From positions 3,038,001-3,102,000 of the forward strand of contig NZ_CP051515.1 of assembly GCF_012689525.1 (NCBI RefSeq): a stretch of 64,000 nucleotides of DNA, read 5' to 3'. Within the stretch, counting starts at the first letter, position 1. Every line of letters begins with the position of its first letter. The notes under the pieces were generated by a model, which saw nothing but the letters and a program-made list of their open reading frames with translations, searched no databases and was not told where the DNA came from. Shown piece after piece: positions 26,379-35,232 of this stretch. The position numbers and the translations under genes were made by a program. The DNA comes from Paraburkholderia aromaticivorans. Its GTDB lineage: Bacteria; Pseudomonadota; Gammaproteobacteria; Burkholderiales; Burkholderiaceae.

Positions 26379-27119
26379 TCAATCCTGCAAGCCGAGCACG
26401 TTCCGGTATGAACAACGGTTCGAGTCGACGAAGCGCACGCGAAATTCGACCGGCTGGTCCTTGAACGTGAACGCCGTGCGCTCGATGCGCAGCACCGGCG
26501 CGCCGACTTCGATATTCAGCGCGCGCGCCACCTCTTCGTCGGCGGCCGCGCCGCCCAGATCTTCCACCACGCGCACGACCGAAATTCCAAAGTGCTCCTG
26601 GTAAAAGCCATAGATGGAACCGCGCCGTGCCTTGAACATCTCGGCTTCGAGAGTCGGGAACACGTCGAGCGGAAACCACAAACGATCGAGCATGACAGGC
26701 ACGTCGTCATGCAGCCGAAGATTGTCGGCGGTGGCAAGCCGTGCGCCGCGCGCGAGCTTGAGCGTCGCGGCGAGTTCCGAACTCGCGCGCTCCTTGCCGA
26801 AGCGCAGCAGGCGCGCGGTGACCTTCAGTAATTCGCCGTCTGTACCGACGAAGCTGAAGTAGTGGTCGAACGCATGTTGGTCGGCGAACTTCGCGACGAT
26901 CGTGCCGCGCCCGGCCCGGCGAATCAGCAGCCGCTCGGCCACCAGTTCTTCGACTGCGCGGCGGATCGTGCCGATGCCGACGCCGAATTCCTCGGCGAGT
27001 TGCGGCTCCGTCGGGATCTTGTCGCCGGCCGTCCATTGGCCGGTACGAAGGCGCTCGACAATACCGGCGCGGACGATTTCATAGAGCGGTTGCTCTCCCG
27101 GAGTACGAAGTCCTGGCAT
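26379..27119 (-). CDS. GntR-family regulator (HutC/UTRA type)
   Basis: 246 residues. GntR HTH at about 10-75 (IPTEPQLAEEFGVGIGTIRRAVEEL) and UTRA effector domain at about 95-235 (SIYGFYQEHFGISVVRVVEDL; VLRIERTAFTFKDQPVEFR). UTRA regulators sense small molecules such as amino-sugar phosphates, urocanate or other metabolites. Divergent from the VOC and MFS genes at 27454 and 28030, with a 14-bp palindrome in between, so these are the likely targets. Confidence 0.9.
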   Translation of the reverse strand: MPGLRTPGEQPLYEIVRAGIVERLRTGQWTAGDKIPTEPQLAEEFGVGIGTIRRAVEELVAERLLIRRAGRGTIVAKFADQHAFDHYFSFVGTDGELLKVTARLLRFGKERASSELAATLKLARGARLATADNLRLHDDVPVMLDRLWFPLDVFPTLEAEMFKARRGSIYGFYQEHFGISVVRVVEDLGGAAADEEVARALNIEVGAPVLRIERTAFTFKDQPVEFRVRFVDSNRCSYRNVLGLQD

Positions 27120-27453
27120 TCAGGTCAGTGTCAGAGTGAAGAAAAAGGAATCGGAAAAAGCCGCTCGATCCGCGATGAGATGGCCGAGAAACGCACACAT
27201 TTCATGCGCCACTCCCGGTCCGATTCGCGGCCCGCACGGCGAATTCCGGAAGGATACAGGATCGACACCCGTATGCGTCAGCGCGACCGGCGCCATGCGG
27301 ATACCGAGCGCGATGGCTGGAGGCAATCGGCATCGACCCGAACCCTTCTATTAATTCGCATCATTCGAATGATTCGATTGACGAAGGCAAGATGTCGTCT
27401 TAGACTGATCTTCATCGCGCAACCACGCGCGCTTACATCAGAGGAGATGAGTT
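27120..27453. promoter_or_regulatory. Divergent promoter region with 14-bp palindrome
   Basis: This 334-base stretch has no credible gene. ATCATTCGAATGAT at 27360-27373 is a perfect 14-bp palindrome about 80 bases before the VOC gene, with further ATTCG copies at both edges. It is the best operator candidate for the UTRA regulator. Confidence 0.5.
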
Positions 27454-27885
27454 ATGCCGAATTTCATCAAGCACATTGCATTCAAGGTTGAAGATGTCGA
27501 GAAGGAACGCGCGTTCTATGAGAACGTGTTCGGCTACAGGCACGTGAATACGGTGCGTCGCAAGGGCAAGAACGGCGACCACATTTCGCATCACCTGACC
27601 GACGGTTATATGGACCTGACGTTGATTCACTATGAGCAGTCGGATTCCGATGAAGCCGATTTCGCCGGCCCGGCGCCGTGCATTCACCACATCGGTATGG
27701 AAGTGGAAGACCTCGACGCGTTCATCGCGCAGATCAAGGAAAACGGCGGCGAAATCCTGACGGCGCCGGGTCATCTGCCGGTCAAGTTCCGTTCGCCGAA
27801 CGGCCCGGTTGCCGAAGTCGTGCCGATGCAGCGCTGGGAAAAGAAGACGCTCGCCGCCGGCGTACACGGCGAAGTGCTCGAGTAA
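27454..27885 (+). CDS. VOC-family (glyoxalase/dioxygenase-like) protein
   Basis: 143 residues, one VOC module pair. IKHIAFKVEDVEKERAFYENVFG starts the first beta-alpha-beta unit with metal ligand H7, and CIHHIGMEVEDLDAFIAQIKENGG starts the second. VOC proteins bind a divalent metal and act as lyases, isomerases, epimerases or ring-cleaving dioxygenases; the exact one is not determined. Probably co-transcribed with the carrier at 28030, 144 bases on, under the UTRA-GntR regulator. GAGGAGATGAGTT precedes the ATG. Confidence 0.85.
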   Translation: MPNFIKHIAFKVEDVEKERAFYENVFGYRHVNTVRRKGKNGDHISHHLTDGYMDLTLIHYEQSDSDEADFAGPAPCIHHIGMEVEDLDAFIAQIKENGGEILTAPGHLPVKFRSPNGPVAEVVPMQRWEKKTLAAGVHGEVLE

Positions 27886-28029
27886 GTACGTTCAAGTTCG
27901 CGTTTCAGTTCGCATCACACCAATTCATAGCGAACTGTTCGACGTACGGCGACGTGGGGCGATTCTCGCGGCGCCGCGACACCCAACGCAACGGCACATG
28001 CCGTTGCGTGGTCGCAAGGAGGAGACACG

Positions 28030-29343
28030 ATGGAATCGATCCGCCGCCGCAACCGCTTTTCCGCGACGACAGGCGTACTGATTGTCCTGTGCATCATGTC
28101 GTTCCTGATGTATGTGGACCGCACCAACATTTCCACTGCGGCTCTCGCGATCCGTCGCGATCTGCATCTGAGCAACTCTCAGCTTGGCATCGTGTTTTCC
28201 GCCTTTGCGCTGACCTACGCGCTCGCGATGATTCCAGGCGGCTTTATCGGCGATCGTCTCGGCGCCCGCAAGATGCTCGCCGTGTGCGGCGTGCTGTGGG
28301 GTCTCGGCACGCTCCTGACCGGCTTCGCCGGCGGGCTGGGGACGTTGCTGCTCGCGCGCTTCGTCGTCGGGTTGGGTGAAAGCCCGATCGTGCCGGCATC
28401 GGCCCGCGCGTTGACCGCGTGGATGGAACCCGAGCGGCGCGGCTTTTCTCAAGGCATCACGCATGCCTGCGCCCGGTTGGGCAATGCATCGACGCCGATT
28501 CTCGTCGCCGGCCTGATCACCGCATTTTCGTGGCACATCGCGTTTATCGTGCTCGGTGCGGCGAGTCTCGCGTGGGTCGTACTGTGGGTCTGGTATTACC
28601 GCGACAATCCCGCCGATCATCCGGGTATCACGCCCCAGGACATCGCGCGCCTGCCCGCGAAACTCGGCAAGACACGCGTGCCGATGCGCTGGCCGCCGCT
28701 CTTGCGCGCGCTTTGGCCGGCTTCTGTGGTGAGTTTCTGTCACGGCTGGATTCTGTGGTTCTTTCTGAACTGGATGCCGTCGTTTTTTGCGCAGGCTTAT
28801 CACCTGGATATCCGGCATTCGGCCATCTTCAGTTCGGGGATTTTCCTGAGCGGCGTAGTCGGCACCACACTTGGCGGCTCGCTCAGCGATCTGATGCTGA
28901 AGAAGACCGGCAACATCCGCCGCTCGCGTCAAACGCTGATTACCGTCGGTTTTCTCGCGCCGATCGTGTTCTTCGTGCCGATGTTCCTGCACACGTCGTC
29001 GACGCTCGCCGCGCTCTCGCTGGCTGCCGCGCTGTTTCTCTCCGAACTGGTGACCGCGCCGCTGTGGGCCGTCGCAATGGACCTCGCGCCCAATCACGCG
29101 GCGACGTCGAGCAGCATCATGAACACGGGGCTCGGCATTGCGGCTTCGGTGTCGCCACTGCTGGTCGGCTGGCTCGTCGATACGATGCATTCATGGCAGC
29201 CTGTGTTTGCGCTGTCGATGTTCTTTCTCCTGCTCGGGCCGATTGCTGCGCACTGGATTCGCCCTGACCGTCCCTATCTCGGCGAGCCGGAAGCAAAAGC
29301 GAAAGAAGCCGCCGGTTTTGCAGCGCAGATGGATGCTTATTGA
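28030..29343 (+). CDS. MFS transporter, ACS family
   Basis: 437 residues with twelve membrane segments. MSFLMYVDRTNISTAALAI in helix 1 and GGFIGDRLGARKMLAV between helices 2 and 3 identify the ACS branch (sugar acids, phthalate, tartrate-like compounds). AAGGAGGAGACACG before the ATG is a strong ribosome site. Same direction as the VOC gene, so probably the uptake step for its substrate. Confidence 0.88.
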   Translation: MESIRRRNRFSATTGVLIVLCIMSFLMYVDRTNISTAALAIRRDLHLSNSQLGIVFSAFALTYALAMIPGGFIGDRLGARKMLAVCGVLWGLGTLLTGFAGGLGTLLLARFVVGLGESPIVPASARALTAWMEPERRGFSQGITHACARLGNASTPILVAGLITAFSWHIAFIVLGAASLAWVVLWVWYYRDNPADHPGITPQDIARLPAKLGKTRVPMRWPPLLRALWPASVVSFCHGWILWFFLNWMPSFFAQAYHLDIRHSAIFSSGIFLSGVVGTTLGGSLSDLMLKKTGNIRRSRQTLITVGFLAPIVFFVPMFLHTSSTLAALSLAAALFLSELVTAPLWAVAMDLAPNHAATSSSIMNTGLGIAASVSPLLVGWLVDTMHSWQPVFALSMFFLLLGPIAAHWIRPDRPYLGEPEAKAKEAAGFAAQMDAY

Positions 29344-29425
29344 ACGCGCCGCCTGGTCGACGCATGTCGGTGGGCGACAAGCTCGGCGCGTCGAACCTCG
29401 CGGAGTGTGCGCACGAAATCGCAGG

Positions 29426-29764
29426 CTAAGACTTCGCAGCGTTGCCGTTGTCGTTCCCGATGACGCCGAACTCGACAGGCATCTTCACGTAGAACAGATG
29501 CACACCATCGGCGCGCAGCCGGTCGAATAACCGGTCGGCTTCGTCGCTCGTCATCGCCATCACGACGGACAAAGGCTGGTCCGCCAACTCAAAGAAGTGT
29601 GCGGAGTGAATGCGGTGATGGTGGCCGATTCCTTCGCAGGCCGGTATCACGGTTGCACCACGCAAACCGAGTTCGCCCGCAAGATGGACGAGCCAGTCGG
29701 CCAGCGGTTTGCCGTGATGGCGGCGATCCTGTTGAGTGAAGAAGGTGACCTGATAGCCGTTCAT
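29426..29764 (-). CDS. DUF190 family protein
   Basis: 112 residues starting MNGYQVTFFTQQDRRHHGK, with the LADWLVHLAGELGLRGATV and HSAHFFELADQPL patterns of DUF190, a small PII-like ferredoxin-fold family often near CrcB fluoride channels or efflux genes. No crcB is seen here. The longer frame to 29866 is rejected because AGGAG sits nine bases before ATG 29764. It is convergent with the MFS gene and upstream of the MscS-like gene on the same strand (150-base gap). Confidence 0.85.
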   Translation of the reverse strand: MNGYQVTFFTQQDRRHHGKPLADWLVHLAGELGLRGATVIPACEGIGHHHRIHSAHFFELADQPLSVVMAMTSDEADRLFDRLRADGVHLFYVKMPVEFGVIGNDNGNAAKS

Positions 29765-29914
29765 GTCGGTGTCTCCTGTCCGCGCTGAATCGCTGTTGAT
29801 TATTCTTGTCAGTAGAGAGGCGCGGCAATGCCTGCGTCGCCGGTTCGGCGCAGTCGTTGGCATCATCAGCCAAGCTATGGAATAAGTGTAGACGCCGGGC
29901 AGAACTAGTGCCAG

Positions 29915-31129
29915 CTAAGGCTGCCGGGATGCCGGGTATTCCGGTTGCCAGCAGCGCAGGCCGAACAGCGGCACGAGCCCATAAGCATGGTCCAGCATGT
30001 CCGACTGCAGGTTTTCGTACGGTTCCCAGCGAGTCTCGTCGATGTAGAGAAAGATCTCCAGCGCGACGACAGGCTGGCTGGACTGCACCTGGCGAATCAC
30101 AAGGGGCATGTCGTGGCGGATCGCCGGATGGTCACGGAAATGCGCGGACAGATAGAGACGGTACAGGCCGAGATTCGTGCGGCGGCCTGCGTCATCGGGC
30201 GCAAATGCCGCGAGCGGCGGGTCGATATCGCTGTGCAGCCGGGCGAGCAGCGCCTCGTCGGGAAAGCGGACCGTGTCGGCGTCGAAATGAATCGAATGCT
30301 TGACGCGCCTGCCGCCCGATTCCGTCATGCCACGCCAGTTCTTCACGCCATTTGTCAGCAAAACGTAGCTCGGCACCATGACGATGGAGTTGTCGAAGTT
30401 CTGCACCTTGATCGTGTTCAGCGCAATGTCGATCACCGTGCCGTCGGCGACGAAGCCGGGCACTTCGATCCAGTCGCCCACCCGCAGCATGTCGTAGGCG
30501 GCGAGCTGGATGCTTGCGACGAAGCCGAGCAGCGTCTCACGGAAGATGATGATGAGCAGCGCCGTCATCGCGCTGAGGCCCGTGAGAAAGTAAGCGGGCG
30601 AACGCTCGAGCAACACCGAAATCACGGCGATCAGCGCGATCACGTAGAGCACGATGGTGGCGATCTGCAGGAAGCTCTTGATCGGCCGCTCGCTCGCGGA
30701 GGGGAAGTGGCTGTAGCGCTCGCTGACGCTGTCGAGGAACGCCAGCGCGGCGCGCAACACCGTGTACACCATGTAGCAGGCCGCCAGCACCGAGAGCGGA
30801 TGCCCGAGCGCCGCGATCATCGGGAACGTGATGCCGGAAAGCAGCGGACCTGCCGCGTAGACGATTGCCGCGGGCACGAGCGGCGCGAGCCGATGAAAGA
30901 CCTTGTGGCGCTCGGCGGCTCGCAGCCACTTGTGCCGCTCCTGGCGCGCGAGGCGGCTGACGATCAACAGCATGATCGAGCGCGTCACGTAGTAACAGAT
31001 CGCGCTGGCCAGCAGTATCGCGACCAGCAGCGCCACGACGAGCAGTACCGCGACAAACTCACTGTCGGTATAGACGTGGAAGTGATGCCAGTCTGGTCCG
31101 CTTTCGATACGCAGCGCATTGTCGAACAT
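29915..31129 (-). CDS. MscS-family mechanosensitive channel (YbdG/MscM-like)
   Basis: 404 residues from ATG 31129, which has GGGAG ahead. Membrane segments cluster in the first 215 residues, followed by the conserved pore-lining and beta domain (LLGFVASIQLAAYDMLRVGDWIEVPG, then VQNFDNSIVMVPSYVLLTNGVKNW). The cytoplasmic C-terminal domain is extended, as in E. coli YbdG (about 415 residues). It would open on membrane stretch during hypo-osmotic shock. Confidence 0.88.
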   Translation of the reverse strand: MFDNALRIESGPDWHHFHVYTDSEFVAVLLVVALLVAILLASAICYYVTRSIMLLIVSRLARQERHKWLRAAERHKVFHRLAPLVPAAIVYAAGPLLSGITFPMIAALGHPLSVLAACYMVYTVLRAALAFLDSVSERYSHFPSASERPIKSFLQIATIVLYVIALIAVISVLLERSPAYFLTGLSAMTALLIIIFRETLLGFVASIQLAAYDMLRVGDWIEVPGFVADGTVIDIALNTIKVQNFDNSIVMVPSYVLLTNGVKNWRGMTESGGRRVKHSIHFDADTVRFPDEALLARLHSDIDPPLAAFAPDDAGRRTNLGLYRLYLSAHFRDHPAIRHDMPLVIRQVQSSQPVVALEIFLYIDETRWEPYENLQSDMLDHAYGLVPLFGLRCWQPEYPASRQP

Positions 31130-31353
31130 GGTTTCTCCCATTGCCGGCGAACCTGTCGCGGCCACAGCGATTCACGACGCCCGCAACTCACGTACTCCCT
31201 TACCCAAGCGCCGCCGCAGCAACGTTCGCAAAGTGTGACCCTGGACGAACCGGGCTACCGCTGGTCCGGCGGCTCCTGCACGGCACACTTCATCGTACAA
31301 CTGGCGAATGCGTGCTTGCACTGATTGACCCCTGCCCTGGCCCGGATCGAGTT

Positions 31354-31842
31354 TCACCCCTGCTCGATGCCAAGCAGCCGCGCGTCCAGCCGCCGCGCGA
31401 GCGCCGCGCCGCCTTCGCGCATCACTGCGTCGTGGTTCCATTGGAAAACCGGTCGCAACAACGGCGCCAATGCATTCATCCACGCGCGGTTCGTACGCAC
31501 GCACCAGTCATAGCGGACCACAGTAAGATTGCGCCCGTCGGTCGAAAAACTCCACCGGCCGGCGCCTTCGACGTCGCCACTGGCCTCCCCCTCCAGCGCG
31601 ATCAACGGGTCGACGCGCGTCACCCGCATATCGAACACCAGGCGATAGGGCAACCTGCCTTTCCACGTATAGCGTTGAACGACGCCCACGCCCTGATCCG
31701 AACCTGCCTCCAGCTGGTCCACGCGCTCGACGTTATGCCACCATTCGGGCCAGCGCGCCGAATCCTGGATTGCCGCCCACACTGCCTGCACGGGCGCATC
31801 GATGCGCCAGATGGTGGAAAAGCGGTATTCGACCGTACGCAA
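31354..31842 (-). CDS. SRPBCC-family (START-like) protein
   Basis: 162 residues with the helix-grip pattern: FSTIWRIDAPVQAVWAAIQD at the start, WPEWWHNVERVDQLE, and a long C-terminal helix with FQWNHDAVMREGG. These proteins bind hydrophobic ligands or act as polyketide cyclases; without partners the role is open. The 224 bases between it and the MscS-like gene show no gene. Confidence 0.82.
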   Translation of the reverse strand: MRTVEYRFSTIWRIDAPVQAVWAAIQDSARWPEWWHNVERVDQLEAGSDQGVGVVQRYTWKGRLPYRLVFDMRVTRVDPLIALEGEASGDVEGAGRWSFSTDGRNLTVVRYDWCVRTNRAWMNALAPLLRPVFQWNHDAVMREGGAALARRLDARLLGIEQG

Positions 31843-32167
31843 GCTGCCTCCATTCTTAGTATTCTTCTAGAGATTTTGGCAGATGCTCGCTGCACTTGCC
31901 ATCACCGGCGAAACAGCGCCGCGCGACAAACCGTAGGACAGCTAGAAGCAGCCGGCGAGCGCCCGAAAGCCGAATCCGCGGAGCGGACGTTGGCTCGCTC
32001 GGCGTTAGGGTTCCTGAAACGTGCTAGATGAGCGTCGGCTGGAAGCGCGCAAACCTAACCGACGCAATATGGCGCACACGACGTATGCTAAGATAAAAGT
32101 TCGCGCACGAACTAAATCCCAGCAAAAAAAGCGCCGCCCTCCGGAGCGCAACAGGTGAGGTTGAAAC
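31843..32167. promoter_or_regulatory. Divergent promoter region of MarR gene with operator at 32098-32113
   Basis: 325 bases without a gene. AGTTCG-CGCA-CGAACT (32098-32113) is a perfect inverted repeat 54 bases before the MarR start. Its TTCG-N4-CGAA core is the same as the two sites before the enoyl-CoA hydratase gene at 33514 and 33536, implying MarR autoregulation. Confidence 0.6.
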
Positions 32168-32602
32168 ATGGATCATCGGCTCGTATATCTGCTCAATGTG
32201 GGCCAAAAGCGCCTGCATCGGTGGTCGCAGACTCGGACAGCCGCAGGTGGAGTCACTGCAGCGCAGGCGGGGCTGCTTTTCTTTCTCGGGAAAAGCGACG
32301 GAGCCCTCACGAGCGAGGCGGCTGCGGCGCTCGATCTCAAGGCGCCGGGAATGAGCGGGTTGGTCGACAGAGCTGAGCGGGCCGGTCTCGTGGAACGCCA
32401 TTCGGACGAACTCGATGGGCGCGCGTCGCGACTTTGGCTAACGGCCGCAGGACGCGCCGCACTCAAGCGATCGAAGTCGGGTCTTGCTGAGTTGAATGTC
32501 CGACTGACGGAGGGATTTACAGAGTCCGAGATCGACGTGGTTGCGCGCTGGCTGACGAGTTTGCAGGACAAGTTTCCTGACGCCGACGAGGAAACGGCAT
32601 AG
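32168..32602 (+). CDS. MarR-family transcriptional regulator
   Basis: 144 residues with the MarR winged HTH: VTAAQAGLLFFLGKSDGALTSEAAAALDL, then GMSGLVDRAERAGLVERHSDELDGRASRLWLT, the DNA-recognition helix and wing. MarR dimers bind short palindromes and are released by aromatic or lipophilic ligands. It is convergent with the enoyl-CoA hydratase gene. The shared TTCG-N4-CGAA motif before both genes indicates that it regulates itself and the hydratase. Confidence 0.9.
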   Translation: MDHRLVYLLNVGQKRLHRWSQTRTAAGGVTAAQAGLLFFLGKSDGALTSEAAAALDLKAPGMSGLVDRAERAGLVERHSDELDGRASRLWLTAAGRAALKRSKSGLAELNVRLTEGFTESEIDVVARWLTSLQDKFPDADEETA

Positions 32603-32665
32603 CGCGACACATGAACACGGCGGCACCGCCGTGCCGCCGCTGCTCGGCAGTGAACGCCGCTCCCA

Positions 32666-33439
32666 TCAGCGCGGTATCTTCGTGAAGTCTGGCCGGCGTT
32701 TTTGAGCAAACGCCAGGAATGCTTCTTTCGCCTCCGCGCTGGCAAGCCGCTCCACGAATGTGATGCTTTCCCGATCCATCTGGGCTGTCAGCCGCTCTGC
32801 GTCCCGCATGAGCCGTTTCGTTGCTGTCAGTGATCCGTAGGGCTTGGTGGCAATTTTCTCGGCAATCCGGCGTGCTTCCGTACGCAATTCCGCAACGGGG
32901 ACCAACCGATTGGCGATGCCCCAGGCAACCGCGGTATCAGCCGAAACGGGGTCGCCGAGCGCGAACATTTCGAATGCCCTGACATGTCCAATCTGGAACG
33001 GCAGGAGGTAGCTCGAGGCGGCTTCAGGAACCAAGGCCAGATTCACGAAGGGGGTCATCAATTGCGCCTCCTCGGATAACAGCACGTAGTCGCAATGGAG
33101 CAACATCGTCGTACCGATTCCGACCGCCTTGCCCTGAACAGCGGCTACGATAGGCACTGTTGCTTCAGCCAGAACTCGAAGAAAGCGGACTACGTGATGC
33201 TTCTGTGGACCGTTGCCCGTAGCCTGCGTGGCGAATTCCGAGAGATCGTTACCGGCTGTAAACATGTCCCCATCTGCCTGAATCAACAATGCGCGAACGT
33301 CGTCATCGACATTTGCCCGCTCGATTGCATCCGCAAGCGCGCCATACATCACGTTTGTAATGGCGTTCATTTTTCCCGGTCGCGAGATCGTCACGGCCAG
33401 CACGCCGGTTGCAAGCTCTACATTCACTTCTGGATTCAT
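32666..33439 (-). CDS. Enoyl-CoA hydratase/isomerase family protein
   Basis: 257 residues of crotonase fold. The oxyanion-hole segments are DMFTAGNDLSEF (about 57-68) and AVQGKAVGIGTTML (about 100-113), and the catalytic-glutamate region reads NLALVPEAASSYLLP (about 132-146). The C-terminal AFLAFAQKRRPDF is typical. It hydrates or isomerises an enoyl-CoA in fatty or aromatic acid breakdown. Stand-alone gene under probable MarR control; no ligase or thiolase is nearby. Confidence 0.88.
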   Translation of the reverse strand: MNPEVNVELATGVLAVTISRPGKMNAITNVMYGALADAIERANVDDDVRALLIQADGDMFTAGNDLSEFATQATGNGPQKHHVVRFLRVLAEATVPIVAAVQGKAVGIGTTMLLHCDYVLLSEEAQLMTPFVNLALVPEAASSYLLPFQIGHVRAFEMFALGDPVSADTAVAWGIANRLVPVAELRTEARRIAEKIATKPYGSLTATKRLMRDAERLTAQMDRESITFVERLASAEAKEAFLAFAQKRRPDFTKIPR

Positions 33440-33513
33440 GGCCTCATCTCCAAAGATTTACTCAGGCTATCTACGGGTAGGCACGCCTGGGCACATTTGA
33501 GCGCATCAACATG

Positions 33514-33552
33514 TTCGTATGCGAAGTATATAATATTCGCATACGAAGTAAA
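33514..33552 (-). promoter_or_regulatory. Promoter and paired MarR operators of enoyl-CoA hydratase gene
   Basis: TTCGTATGCGAA (33514-33525) and its exact reverse complement TTCGCATACGAA (33536-33547) lie 22 bases centre to centre, two helical turns. Read on the minus strand, a -35-like TTTACT (33547-33552) and -10-like TATACT (33525-33530), 16 bases apart, are covered by them. Binding would block RNA polymerase directly. Confidence 0.65.
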
Positions 33553-34152
33553 TGTTTTTGTCATCGACGAGTCGAACAAGGCGGATCAGCGGTCACGCCG
33601 CCGCGGGACGCAAGTTCGACTCGCTTTGGAAAACATCGGGAGTTCCACCGGAAAACGGCCCGCTTTCGGCACGCCGCGCTTCACGCGTTCATCAAGCTTT
33701 CGAAAACGTGCATTGCGCGTTTCGGATCCCAATAATTGGTTTGCCGCTGCCCCGAACCATCGGGGAGAACGGAGCGAACGCTTTGCGTTCTACACTTCCC
33801 TCTTCTTCCAGGGACCAACTCCGTAGTAATGCTATTAAATCGGTGTATCGTGCACATCATTCCAACGACGCATGATTCCGCGCGTGTTGCGCCGCACCCT
33901 GCGGTACGAATAAAAATGGCGCAAGCGGCACGCCAGTCATTCATTAGTCAAACTAGTTTAAGGGTATACATCGATTAGTAGGCAAAAGTGCGTGATATAG
34001 CATTTTCTGAGGGGTAGTCATGCGTACGCGCGTGCACGTGGGCTTTCCGAAAGGAGTGATGCCCGGTTCCGGTGCCTGTCTTGCCGGAGCTTTGTCTGCT
34101 TGCGCCGTTACAACCAGTGAAACGTTCGACAACTGAGAGACGGGAGACTGAG
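33553..34152. other. 600-base intergenic region, no gene seen
   Basis: This stretch between the hydratase promoter and the ABC-transporter operon has mixed, lower GC content. It contains short frames that lack ribosome sites and protein-like composition. A small hairpin CCCCGA-ACCA-TCGGGG is at 33750-33765. The promoter of the binding-protein gene should lie near the right end. Nothing else could be assigned. Confidence 0.6.
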
Positions 34153-35232
34153 ATGGCGCAATCGAAGGAAGACAAGGACGAAGTACAGGGCACGCGTCGG
34201 GGATTGCTGCAGGGCGCAGGCCTCTCTGCAGCACTGGCGCTAATGGGTGGAATGATCACGCCGGCCCAGGCGGCGGAAGGCGGTTCGTTTCCAGCGCACA
34301 AACGATGGAAGATCGTCTTCGTCAACCATGTGACGACGAATCCGTTCTTCGTGCCGACGCAATACGGCATTCAGGACGCGACCGCTTTGCTGGGCATGGA
34401 CTATCAATGGACCGGCTCGGCCAATGCCGACATCGGCGAAATGGTCAATGCGGTCAACGCGGCGATTGCCGCGAAAGCCGACGCAATCGCAGTACCGATC
34501 GTCGACCCCAAGGCGTTCGACAAACCCATTCAGGCCGCGCTCGACGCCGGCATTCCCGTTTTCGCCTATAACGCCGACGCCCCTTCGGGTTCCACGAATC
34601 CGCGCCTTGCGTATATCGGCCAGGATCTTTATCTGTCGGGCTATCAGATGGGTGAGCGGATCGTGAGCCTCATCGATAGTGGCCTCGTCGCGCTCTTTAT
34701 CGCCACGCCCGGCCAGCTCAACATTCAGCCCCGCCTTGATGGCGCAGTGGCTGCAATCAAGAAATCGGGCAAGAAGATCGACGTGCAGACCATCGCAACC
34801 GGCGCGACCGTCAACGAAGAACTCTCGAAGATCAAATCCTTCTTTCTCGGCCACCAGGATCTCAAAGGCATGTTCGCGGTGGACGCGGGTAGCACCCAGG
34901 GCGTCGCCGTGACGATGAAGGAATCCAACCTGCCGTCCAAAGGTGTCCACGGCGGCGGCTTTGACCTGTTGCCGCGCACGGTCGATCTGATTAACGAAGG
35001 CTTCCTCGATTTCACGATCGACCAGCAACCGTACGTGCAGGGTTTCTATACCGTGGTCCAGGCGTTCACCTTTCTCGCCTCCGGCGGGCTCGTTGGGCCG
35101 GCCAACGTCAACACGGGTCTGAAGTTCGTCACCAAGGGTACAGTCGATCCGTACCTGAACACGTCGACGCGCTATGAAGGCAAGAGCACGAAAGCCCAGA
35201 TCGTGCCACGCACGGGTGCGATCAAAGGGTGA
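34153..35232 (+). CDS. Sugar ABC transporter substrate-binding protein (RbsB/FrcB-like)
   Basis: 359 residues with a Tat-like signal (TRRGLLQGAGLSAALALMGG, cleavage near AQAAEG). The mature domain is Peripla_BP_4: WKIVFVNHVTTNPFFVPTQYG, DAIAVPIVDPKAFDKPIQAALDAGIPV, and IDQQPYVQGFYTV. It captures a sugar or polyol in the periplasm for the permease and ATPase encoded next. ATG 34153 follows GGGAG; an earlier in-frame ATG at 34072 would bury the signal. Its TGA overlaps the GTG start of the permease. Confidence 0.9.
   Translation: MAQSKEDKDEVQGTRRGLLQGAGLSAALALMGGMITPAQAAEGGSFPAHKRWKIVFVNHVTTNPFFVPTQYGIQDATALLGMDYQWTGSANADIGEMVNAVNAAIAAKADAIAVPIVDPKAFDKPIQAALDAGIPVFAYNADAPSGSTNPRLAYIGQDLYLSGYQMGERIVSLIDSGLVALFIATPGQLNIQPRLDGAVAAIKKSGKKIDVQTIATGATVNEELSKIKSFFLGHQDLKGMFAVDAGSTQGVAVTMKESNLPSKGVHGGGFDLLPRTVDLINEGFLDFTIDQQPYVQGFYTVVQAFTFLASGGLVGPANVNTGLKFVTKGTVDPYLNTSTRYEGKSTKAQIVPRTGAIKG

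Noticed and set aside
33511..33875. Short + ORFs after the hydratase promoter
   Set aside because: They begin inside the operator region, lack ribosome sites and have no protein-like pattern.
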